In this document: in pieces, positions 54,435-64,000 of the stretch
Numbering within the stretch: position 1 is the first letter of the stretch
How the letters are laid out: each line of letters opens with the position of its first letter
Origin: Amphibalanus amphitrite
Lineage: Eukaryota; Arthropoda; Thecostraca; Balanomorpha; Balanidae
NCBI RefSeq assembly: GCF_019059575.1
Contig: NW_024882205.1
Span: 1-64,000, forward strand
DNA: 64,000 nucleotides
Direction: 5' to 3'
Notes under the pieces: generated by a model
Database searches by the model: none
The model's input: only the letters and a program-made list of their open reading frames with translations
What the model was told of the DNA's origin: nothing
Made by a program: the position numbers and the translations under genes

Positions 54435-55664
54435 TCGACCCGAGGAATCGATTGCGACCATTATTTTGGCGATCAGACGAAGCCTTGGGGCACTTTTGAC
54501 GCGCCCCGTCCTTTAAGGGACGATTAAGGGATGAGGGATAGGAGCCACAGGTCTCGAACCTTCGACTGAGGTTAGATATTGACCCGAGGAATCGATTGCG
54601 ACCATTATTTTGGCGATCAGACGAAGCCTTGGGGCACTTTTGACGCGCCCCTTCCTTTAAGGGACGATTAAGGGATGAGTGATAGGAGCCACAGGTCTGA
54701 AACCTTCGACTGAGGTTAGATATTGACCCGAGGAATCGATTGCGACCATTATTTTGGCGATCAGACGAAGCCTTGGGGCACTTTTGACGCGCCCCGTCCT
54801 TTAAGGGACGATTAAGGGATGAGGGATAGGAGCCACAGGTCTGGAACCTTCGACTGAGGTTAGATATTGACCCGAGGAATCGATTGCGACGATTATTTTG
54901 GCGATCAGACGAAGCCTTGGGGCACTTTTGACGCGCCCCGTCCTTTAAGGGACGATTAAGGGATAAGGGATAGGAGCCACAGGTCTGGAACCTTCGACTG
55001 AGGTTAGATATTGACCCGAGGTATCGATTGCGACCATTATTTTGGCGATCAGACGAAGCCTTGGGGCACTTTTGACGCGCCCCGTCCTTTAAGGGACGAT
55101 TGAGGGATGAGGGATAGGAGCCACAGGTCTGGAACCTTCGACTGAGGTTAGATATTGACCCGAGGAATCGATTGCGACCATTATTTTGGCGATCAGACGA
55201 AGCCTTGGGGCACTTTTGACGCGCCCCGTCCTTTAAGGGACGATTAAGGGATGAGGGATAGGAGCCACAGGTCTGGAACCTTCGACTGAGGTTAGATATT
55301 GACCCGAGGAATCGATTGCGACCATTATTTTGGTGATCAGACGAAGCCTTGGGGCACTTTTGACGCGCCCCGTCCTTTAAGGGACGATTAAGGGATGAGG
55401 GATAGGAGCCACAGGTCTGGAACCTTCGACTGAGGTTAGATATTGACCCGAGGAATCGATTGCGACCATTATTTTGGCGATCAGACGAAGCCTTGGGGCA
55501 CTTTTGACGCGCCCCGTCCTTTAAGGGACGATTAAGGGATAAGGGATAGGAGCCACAGGTCTGGAACCTTCCACTGAGGTTAGATATTGACCCGAGGAAT
55601 CGATTGCGACCATTATTTTGGCGATCAGACGAAGCCTTGGGGCACTTTTGACGCGCCCCGTCCT

Positions 55665-55668
55665 TTAA
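55665..55668. repeat. TTAA target duplication, left copy
   Basis: The TTAA of a satellite CCTTTAAGGG site. The second copy is at 56853-56856. Confidence 0.9.
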
Positions 55669-56852
55669 CCCGCGCCCTGGTGGGGGGGCTATTTTTTGCC
55701 CCCCCCTCCAGACTTTTCGATATATCTCCAGAACCACTGCGCCGATCGTCACCAAACTTTCAGTACCCTCCCGGACATCAATTTTACACATTGTGACCAA
55801 AAATTTTTCCAAAGGCTATGATAGGTTGGCCGGAAATGACGTCAGAGTGACGTCATGTTCTGCCGTTTTCGACTCAAAAAAGGGTTTCGCGGGAAGAGCT
55901 GCCAGGCCTATAGCTTTGCAAATACAGAAAAATGATACAAACATAAAAGCTGTAGAATGAACAGGGCTACAAAACTGCTATCTCGGATTTTTGAAATTTT
56001 TGGATTTTGACCCCCAAAAATCAAAAAAATAGATTTTTTGAATATAATAGCCAAAAAATCCAAAAAGTTTTTCGAATTTCGAAAAAAACCGGAATATATG
56101 TGATAGTCCTTACCGCCTTCTATCTACATACCAAATTTGAGATCGATACCTCTTTTTTGGCCAAGTTATAGCGAAAAAACTGTTCATAATTGATGACGTC
56201 AAATTTTCAAACTCAATTTTCAGCAATTCTAGACCTCGTAGCGCAAAACAAAGACCACCATTAGACTCCCCGTGACGAGCTGCATCGAATCAATACCCAT
56301 TTTATGCAAAAATATCAACTTTAAAATTTGACCTTTTTTGACCTGACCTTGACCTGACCTCCACCAGAAAGTGACCTAAACCGTACCTGATGGTCTTATA
56401 ACCAACACCATTGAGTTGGAAATGAGAAACTGGCCATAAAACATGCATCGCATAACCTTGTAAAGTTGGGTTCATGTGGTGACCCTTGGTGACCTTTGGT
56501 GACCTGACCTGTGACCTGACCTGGTATGACCAGTGACCTCTAACAGCAACATATCTACTAGGCAACTGACGCCCTATCGCTGATTCCCGACAAAATGCGT
56601 TTTTCTCGGTGTTATAGCGCATTCCCTAGAAGACCCGTGAACGGTGAAACATTTCATCTTTGACCTGACCTGTGACGTCATCGGTGACCCCGAGGTCAAT
56701 AAAATTTGGTTTCCCTCGACAAATTTGACAGGCCTTTCGAACGCCGTTTGAATTTTTCGGATCCGTCCAGTAGTTTCGGAGATACGAGGGGGGGCAAAAA
56801 ATAGCCCCCCCCCACCAGGTCGCGTTATAAACAGACCCCACCAGGGCGCGGG
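55669..56852. mobile_element. piggyBac-like non-autonomous transposon, 1,184 bp
   Basis: The ends are perfect 17-bp inverted repeats, CCCGCGCCCTGGTGGGG and its complement, flanked by TTAA at 55665-55668 and 56853-56856. CCC...GGG termini with TTAA duplication are typical of the piggyBac superfamily. The disturbed satellite register (1,188 bp) equals exactly the element plus one TTAA. Subterminally both ends carry a G-run, CTATTTTTTG and C-run hairpin. The right end has an extra 26-bp stretch that duplicates the CCACCAGG-CGCG motif (56812-56824 and 56838-56850). The interior has an A/T-rich half (55970-56210) and a half rich in TGACC/TGACCT motifs (56330-56690). It has no transposase frame. 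Frames of about 70-106 residues inside it resemble no protein I know. Confidence 0.9.
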
Positions 56853-59800
56853 TTAAGGGACGATTAAGGGATGAGGGATAGGAGCCACAGGTCTGGAACC
56901 TTCGACTGAGGTTAGATATTGACCCGAGGAATCGATTGCGACCATTATTTTGGCGATCAGACGAAGCCTTGGGGCACTTTTGACGCGCCCCGTCCTTTAA
57001 GGGACGATTAAGGGATGAGGGATAGGAGCCACAGGTCTGGAACCTTCGACTGAGGTTAGATATTGACCCGAGGAATCGATTGCGACCATTATTTTGGCGA
57101 TCAGACGAAGCCTTGGGGCACTTTTGACGCGCCCCGTCCTTTAAGGGACGATTAAGGGATGAGGGATAGGAGCCACAGGTCTGGAACCTTCGACTGAGGT
57201 TAGATATTGACCCGAGGAATCGATTGCGACCATTATCTTGGCGATCAGACGAAGCCTTGGGGCACTTTTGACGCGCCCCGTCCTTTAAGGGACGATTAAG
57301 GGATGAGGGATAGGAGCCACAGGTCTGGAACCTTCGACTGAGGTTAGATATTGACCCGAGGAATCGATTGCGACCATTATTTTGGCGATCAGACGAAGCC
57401 TTGGGGCACTTTTGACGCGCCCCGTCCTTTAAGGGACGATTAAGGGATAAGGGATAGGAGCCACAGGTCTGGAACCTTCGACTGAGGTTAGATATTGACC
57501 CGAGGAATCGATTGCGACCATTATTTTGGCGATCAGACGAAACCTTGGGGCACTTTTGACGCGCCCCGTCCTTTAAGGGACGATTAAGGGATGAGGGATA
57601 GGAGCCACAGGTCTAGAACCTTCGACTGAGGTTAGATATTGACCCGAGGAATCGATTGCGACCATTATTTTGGCGATCAGACGAAGCCTTGGGGCACTTT
57701 TGACGCGCCCCGTCCTTTAAGGGACGATTAAGGGATGAGGGATAGGAGCCACAGGTCTGGAACCTTCGACTGAGGTTAGATATTGACCCGAGGAATCGAT
57801 TGCGATGATTATTTTGGCGATCAGACGAAGCCTTGGGGCACTTTTGACGCGCCCCGTCCTTTAAGGGACGATTAAGGGATAAGGGATAGGAGCCACAGGT
57901 CTGGAACCTTCGACTGAGGTTAGATATTGACCCGAGGAATCGATTGCGACCATTATTTTGGCGATCAGACGAAGCCTAGGGGCACTTTTGACGCGCCCCG
58001 TCCTTTAAAGGACGATTAAGGGATGAGGGATAGGAGCCACAGGTCTGGAACCTTCGACTGAGGTTAGATATTGACCCGAGGAATCGATTGCGACCATTAT
58101 TTTGGCGATCAGACGAAGCCTTGGGGCACTTTTGACGCGCCCCGTCCTTTAAGGGACGATTAAGGGATGAGGGATAGGAGCCACAGGTCTAGAACCTTCG
58201 ACTGAGGTTAGATATTGACCCGAGGAATCGATTGCGACCATTATTTTGGCGATCAGACGAAGCCTTTGGGCACTTTTGACGCGCCCCGTCCTTTAAGGGA
58301 CGATTAAGGGATGAGGGATAGGAGCCACAGGTCTGGAACCTTCGACTGAGGTTAGATATTGACCCGAGGAATCGATTGCGACCATTATTTTGGCGATCAG
58401 ACGAAGCCTTGGGGCACTTTTGACGCGCCCCGTCCTTTAAGGGACGATTAAGGGATAAGGGATAGGAGCCACAGGTCTGGAACCTTCGACTGAGGTTAGA
58501 TATTGACCCGAGGAATCGATTGCGACCATTATTTTGGCGATCAGACGAAGCCTTGGGGCACTTTTGACGCGCCCCGTCCTTTAAGGGACGATTAAGGGAT
58601 GAGGGATAGGAGCCACAGGTCTGGAACCTTCGACTGAGGTTAGATATTGACCCGAGGAATCGATTGCGACCATTATTTTGGCGATCAGACGAAGCCTTGG
58701 GGCACTTTTGACGCGCCCCGTCCTTTAAGGGACGATTAAGGGATAAGGGATAGGAGCCACAGGTCTAGAACCTTCGACTGAGGTTAGATATTGACCCGAG
58801 GAATCGATTGCGACCATTATTTTGGCGATCAGACGAAGCCTTGGGGCACTTTTGACGCGCCCCGTCCTTTAAGGGACGATTAAGGGATAAGGGATAGGAG
58901 CCACAGGTCTGGAACCTTCGACTGAGGTTAGATATTGACCCGAGGAATCGATTGCGACCATTATTTTGGCGATCAGACGAAGCCTTGGGGCACTTTTGAC
59001 GCGCCCCGTCCTTTAAGGGACGATTAAGGGATAAGGGATATGAGCCACAGGTCTGGAACCTTCGACTGAGGTTAGATATTGACCCGAGGAATCGATTGCG
59101 ACCATTATTTTGGCGATCAGACGAAGCCTTGGGGCACTTTTGACGCGCCCCGTCCTTTAAGGGACGATTAAGGGATAAGGGATAGGAGCCACAGGTCTGG
59201 AACCTTCGACTGAGGTTAGATATTGACCCGAGGAATCGATTGCGACCATTATTTTGGCGATCAGACGAAGCCTTGGGGCACTTTTGACGCGCCCCGTCCT
59301 TTAAGGGACGATTAAGGGATGAGGGATAGGAGCCACAGGTCTGGAACCTTCGACTGAGGTTAGATATTGACCCGAGGAATCGATTGCGACCATTATTTTG
59401 GCGATCAGACGAAGCCTTGGGGCACTTTTGACGCGCCCCGTCCTTTAAGGGACGATTAAGGGATGAGGGATAGGAGCCACAGGTCTGGAACCTTCGACTG
59501 AGGTTAGATATTGACCCGAGGAATCGATTGCGACCATTATCTTGGCGATCAGACGAAGCCTTGGGGCACTTTTGACGCGCCCCGTCCTTTAAGGGACGAT
59601 TAAGGGATAAGGGATAGGAGCCACAGGTCTAGAACCTTCGACTGAGGTTAGATATTGACCCGAGGAATCGATTGCGACCATTATTTTGGCGATCAGACGA
59701 AGCCTTGGGGCACTTTTGACGCGCCCCGTCCTTTAAGGGACGATTAAGGGATAAGGGATAGGAGCCACAGGTCTGGAACCTTCGACTGAGGTTAGATATT

Positions 59801-62202
59801 GACCCGAGGAATCGATTGCGACCATTATTTTGGCGATCAGACGAAGCCTTTGGGCACTTTTGACGCGCCCCGTCCTTTAAGGGACGATTAAGGGATGAGG
59901 GATAGGAGCCACAGGTCTAGAACCTTCGACTGAGGTTAGATATTGACCCGAGGAATCGATTGCGACCATTATTTTGGCGATCAGACGAAGCCTTGGGGCA
60001 CTTTTGACGCGCCCCGTCCTTTAAGGGACGATTAAGGGATGAGGGATAGGAGCCACAGGTCTGGAACCTTCGACTGAGGTTAGATATTGACCCGAGGAAT
60101 CGATTGCGATGATTATTTTGGCGATCAGACGAAGCCTTGGGGCACTTTTGACGCGCCCCGTCCTTTAAGGGACGATTAAGGGATAAGGGATAGGAGCCAC
60201 AGGTCTGGAACCTTCGACTGAGGTTAGATATTGACCCGAGGAATCGATTGCGACCATTATTTTGGCGATCAGACGAAGCCTAGGGGCACTTTTGACGCGC
60301 CCCGTCCTTTAAAGGACGATTAAGGGATGAGGGATAGGAGCCACAGGTCTGGAACCTTCGACTGAGGTTAGATATTGACCCGAGGAATCGATTGCGACCA
60401 TTATTTTGGCGATCAGACGAAGCCTTGGGGCACTTTTGACGCGCCCCGTCCTTTAAGGGACGATTAAGGGATGAGGGATAGGAGCCACAGGTCTAGAACC
60501 TTCGACTGAGGTTAGATATTGACCCGAGGAATCGATTGCGACCATTATTTTGGCGATCAGACGAAGCCTTTGGGCACTTTTGACGCGCCCCGTCCTTTAA
60601 GGGACGATTAAGGGATGAGGGATAGGAGCCACAGGTCTGGAACCTTCGACTGAGGTTAGATATTGACCCGAGGAATCGATTGCGACCATTATTTTGGCGA
60701 TCAGACGAAGCCTTGGGGCACTTTTGACGCGCCCCGTCCTTTAAGGGACGATTAAGGGATAAGGGATAGGAGCCACAGGTCTGGAACCTTCGACTGAGGT
60801 TAGATATTGACCCGAGGAATCGATTGCGACCATTATTTTGGCGATCAGACGAAGCCTTGGGGCACTTTTGACGCGCCCCGTCCTTTAAGGGACGATTAAG
60901 GGATGAGGGATAGGAGCCACAGGTCTGGAACCTTCGACTGAGGTTAGATATTGACCCGAGGAATCGATTGCGACCATTATTTTGGCGATCAGACGAAGCC
61001 TTGGGGCACTTTTGACGCGCCCCGTCCTTTAAGGGACGATTAAGGGATAAGGGATAGGAGCCACAGGTCTAGAACCTTCGACTGAGGTTAGATATTGACC
61101 CGAGGAATCGATTGCGACCATTATTTTGGCGATCAGACGAAGCCTTGGGGCACTTTTGACGCGCCCCGTCCTTTAAGGGACGATTAAGGGATGAGGGATA
61201 GGAGCCACAGGTCTGGAACCTTCGACTGAGGTTAGATATTGACCCGAGGAATCGATTGCGACCATTATTTTGGCGATCAGACGAAGCCTTGGGGCACTTT
61301 TGACGCGCCCCGTCCTTTAAGGGACGATTAAGGGATGAGGGATAGGAGCCACAGGTCTGGAACCTTCGACTGAGGTTAGATATTGACCCGAGGAATCGAT
61401 TGCGACCATTATTTTGGCGATCAGACGAAGCCTTGGGGCACTTTTGACGCGCCCCGTCCTTTAAGGGACGATTAAGGGATAAGGGATAGGAGCCACAGGT
61501 CTGGAACCTTCGACTGAGGTTAGATATTGACCCGAGGAATCGATTGCGACCATTATTTTGGCGATCAGACGAAGCCTTGGGGCACTTTTGACGCGCCCCG
61601 TCCTTTAAGGGACGATTAAGGGATGAGGGATAGGAGCCACAGGTCTGGAACCTTCGACTGAGGTTAGATATTGACCCGAGGAATCGATTGCGACCATTAT
61701 TTTGGCGATCAGACGAAGCCTTGGGGCACTTTTGACGCGCCCCGTCCTTTAAGGGACGATTAAGGGATGAGGGATAGGAGCCACAGGTCTGGAACCTTCG
61801 ACTGAGGTTAGATATTGACCCGAGGAATCGATTGCGACCATTATTTTGGCGATCAGACGAAGCCTTGGGGCACTTTTGACGCGCCCCGTCCTTTAAGGGA
61901 CGATTAAGGGATAAGGGATAGGAGCCACAGGTCTGGAACCTTCGACTGAGGTTAGATATTGACCCGAGGAATCGATTGCGACCATTATTTTGGCGATCAG
62001 ACGAAGCCTTGGGGCACTTTTGACGCGCCCCGTCCTTTAAGGGACGATTAAGGGATAAGGGATATGAGCCACAGGTCTGGAACCTTCGACTGAGGTTAGA
62101 TATTGACCCGAGGAATCGATTGCGACCATTATTTTGGCGATCAGACGAAGCCTTGGGGCACTTTTGACGCGCCCCGTCCTTTAAGGGACGATTAAGGGAT
62201 GA

Positions 62203-62336
62203 AGGAAGGAAGCTAGGGCAAAATAAATGTCATATTCGTGTTCCCCGTCCCCCAATTGACCTGATGGCAGTTTTTGAAGCGATTCTGAATCCGACGCTGT
62301 ATTCGTTGCTGTTGCTGACGCTAACTTCACGGACAT
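62203..62336 (-). repeat. Outer terminal inverted repeat, right
   Basis: Complement of 53233-53368 with one visible mismatch, ending CTTCACGGACAT. Confidence 0.9.
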
Positions 62337-62346
62337 CTATATGCCC
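62337..62346. repeat. Target site duplication, right copy
   Basis: CTATATGCCC, identical to 53223-53232. Confidence 0.88.
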
Positions 62347-64000
62347 GGCCTTGACTCACGTGCAAAGTCGCCCACGTGGTCTGTTTATTTGGTAGCGCTT
62401 GAAATGCTGCCAGCTTTCGAAATAGGTACCTATTTTTGCTTCGCTTTGAAGGAAAATGCACTAAATTTGAATGAGATTTATATGAATGAATATGTAGAAA
62501 AGCAGTATTACAGGCTTCCTTGTGAAATATCTTCAGTTATTATTTGTCGGTCATATTATTGAGTGCCTACAGCACAACCAGTCTGCGAATAGCGCCCTGT
62601 TACGGTGTTGCAGCGCGGCCGCGGGCTCAGCTGTGCGGCAGTGTTTGCCGACCCCGGCGCCGACGTCTCGCGGGTATCTCTGCCAGATCGGGGGCCGAGC
62701 TGAGCTGTTTGCCGGCGCTGTTTGCCGCTGGCACACACGGACCACCACAGCCGCTGGTGGCAGCGAGGGATCGCGGATCGGCCAGCCGTGGGCGGGAACG
62801 GAAACGGCGTCTTCAGGCGCCCTCACCTCTCCGGGATCCCCGGGGATACAGACCGGCTTCCGGTCTTCCCATCGGCAGAGCCGGGGGCGCATTGAGCCCC
62901 ACTACTAAAAGGATCACATGCTGAGGCGGAACAGACCGGTACGTCTGGTGTGGTCTGAATGAGCCCAGGGGGAGGAGCCAATGACCGCATCTGTCTATTG
63001 TGCAGTACCGCATCCACAGTACCGAATTCAATGGCCCGACGCTCGGCATCTTCCACCGACCTCGCTCCCTGCGTGCCACTGTATTCAGGAATACGATAGG
63101 AATTCGAGTGGTCTGAAGACCGCGCCACTGCCCCCTCCCGGGCTCCCGCCCCCTCCCTGCATCCGTCATGCGCGTGGCCGTGCTGCTGAAAGCATTCATG
63201 GAGGTGCGAATTGCGAGAGCACATATTCACACATGCGAATGGAGACTTGAGAGACAATTATATTCGGGACGTCGTGCCTTGTGCGGGACCGCGGTTGAAT
63301 TCACGATATCGAAGCATTCAGAGCGGCAAACACTATTTCCACTAACCACGTCTGTGAGCCGCTAATCTCCACGTTCGCTTGGGATACGATTAGAGACTAT
63401 GGCATGCAAGGGGAAGACGTGCCGTTCTCCCTAGTCCCTGGATTTGGAAACGGGTCTTCAACAGTCTTGCAATGACAGGTCAGGAACATCAATGGTATTT
63501 GAGACTTGCGAGATGTCTATTCAGGCATTTCAATCAAAGCTTGCTTTGTTACATTTTTCATCATGAAGTAGGTAACAGATGAACTTCTCACAGCTGATAA
63601 AAAAATACGGGCAGTGAACAGATAAATCACCACGGCCGTCTAAATTCGCCCGTTTAAATGTGACCGGTCACTCAGCGTGGCGGGAGGCGGCGCATAAGGG
63701 ATGCCATGGGGCACTTCCCGACCTCGGTCTGTCCTCCGGTCTGCCCATGAGTCCTCCTGGGAGTAATGAGGGACGCCAAGGAATGCTGCCCGATAAATCC
63801 CGACCTCAAGCCAAAGTTAAACAAAGCCAGAACACCGTGCCATTACGACCCTAATTACCGTTTTTCTGCTGCTTGGTGATGTATGGAGATGGCCCGGCCT
63901 GGACGGGGCGGGGGGGGGGGGGCTGTCGTCGCTCTACTGTCTTCCTCGGGTCGGGGCGGCAGTGTCTGTGTGCGGGGTGCCGATAAAAACCGCTCTATAC
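62347..64000. other. Unique non-coding DNA, right flank
   Basis: No gene recognised. GC-rich around 62600-62900. A G13 run lies at 63910-63922. Frames here overlap on both strands and are Arg/Ala/Pro-rich. Confidence 0.4.

Larger units (their letters stand above)
54435..62202 (-). repeat. 144-bp satellite array, right arm, about 46 units
   Basis: Same unit as the left arm, inverted. GGGACG anchors run at exact 144-bp steps from 54517 to 55525, resume at 56857 after the insertion, and continue to 62185: 46 anchors in all, with no net indel. Variants are mostly single bases (GATGAGGG/GATAAGGG, TCTGGAA/TCTAGAA). A run of variants is repeated 2,304 bp (16 units) away. Because 144 is a multiple of three and one minus frame lacks a stop, a phantom frame of 464 residues (54418-55812) arises from a 48-residue repeat. 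Confidence 0.95.
53233..62336. mobile_element. Foldback-type DNA transposon with satellite arms, 9,104 bp
   Basis: Both ends read inward ATGTCCGTGAAGTTAGCGTC. The outer inverted repeats (53233-53368 and 62203-62336) match over about 136 bp with one visible mismatch, in the CTAGCTCCC/CTAGCTTCC phrase. Inside them lie arrays of one 144-bp satellite in opposite orientation: about 7 units on the left (to about 54376) and about 46 on the right (from about 54434), meeting at a rearranged centre. A 10-bp target duplication flanks the whole. Long inverted repeats made largely of tandem repeats, plus 9-10-bp duplications, are the hallmarks of foldback elements, which belong to or resemble the MULE superfamily. 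No transposase is encoded, so a source elsewhere would be needed. The element later received a piggyBac-like insertion at 55669-56852. Confidence 0.88.

Noticed and set aside
54418..55812. 464-residue minus-strand protein
   Set aside because: It is the translation of the 144-bp satellite, continuing into the end of the inserted transposon. No start context or domain.
53369..62202. CRISPR-like array
   Set aside because: Units are contiguous and identical throughout with no variable spacers, and the context is eukaryotic.
53233..62336. Helitron or Polinton
   Set aside because: Helitrons make no target duplication and end in CTRR. Polintons duplicate 6 bp and encode many genes. Neither fits.
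53223..62346. Simple palindromic assembly artefact
   Set aside because: The exact 10-bp direct repeat at both outer edges, unequal arms and a distinct centre argue for a real insertion. Long reads would still be decisive.

Overview
The window looks like intergenic or intronic DNA from an animal, most likely a marine invertebrate and possibly a crustacean. That guess rests on GC-rich sequence with undepleted CpG, long (GA)n and (CT)n runs, many minisatellites, a CR1/Jockey-group LINE and several kinds of cut-and-paste transposon. The taxon is an inference with low confidence. I find no complete host gene, no tRNA or rRNA and no CRISPR array. Most long open frames are phantoms of tandem repeats whose period is a multiple of three.

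Layout. 1-2.66 kb: unique non-coding DNA. 2.66-4.76 kb: a 45-bp minisatellite. 5.03-5.52 kb: a degenerate 65-80-bp minisatellite. 5.98-6.2 kb: one short reading frame that could be an exon. 6.63-10.75 kb, minus strand: a nearly full-length but frameshifted LINE with endonuclease, reverse transcriptase, a terminal Cys/His motif, a (GGAAT)n 3' end and a 2A-like motif. 11-24.8 kb: mostly unique GC-rich DNA with AT-rich islands. 24.82-25.31 kb and 38.40-41.42 kb: two members of one Kolobok-like transposon family with TTAA duplications. 25.3-38.4 kb: unique DNA with minisatellites and a (CT)n tract. 36.87-36.95 kb: an 83-bp hairpin MITE. 42.57-42.90 kb: a 331-bp retroposed insert with an 11-bp target duplication. 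45.9-46.4 kb: a minisatellite. 51.9-52.3 kb: a polypurine tract.

The outstanding object is at 53233-62336. It is a 9,104-bp foldback-type DNA transposon bounded by an exact 10-bp target duplication (CTATATGCCC). Its terminal inverted repeats have a unique outer part of about 136 bp with one mismatch. Inside that, each arm is a 144-bp satellite, with 7 units in the left arm and about 46 in the right, in opposite orientation. The right arm keeps an exact 144-bp register over 46 junctions and contains a higher-order duplication offset by 2,304 bp (16 units). It is interrupted by a 1,184-bp piggyBac-like non-autonomous element in a TTAA of the satellite. The element carries no transposase. It is effectively a mobile satellite array, and this is the best candidate for an undescribed system here.
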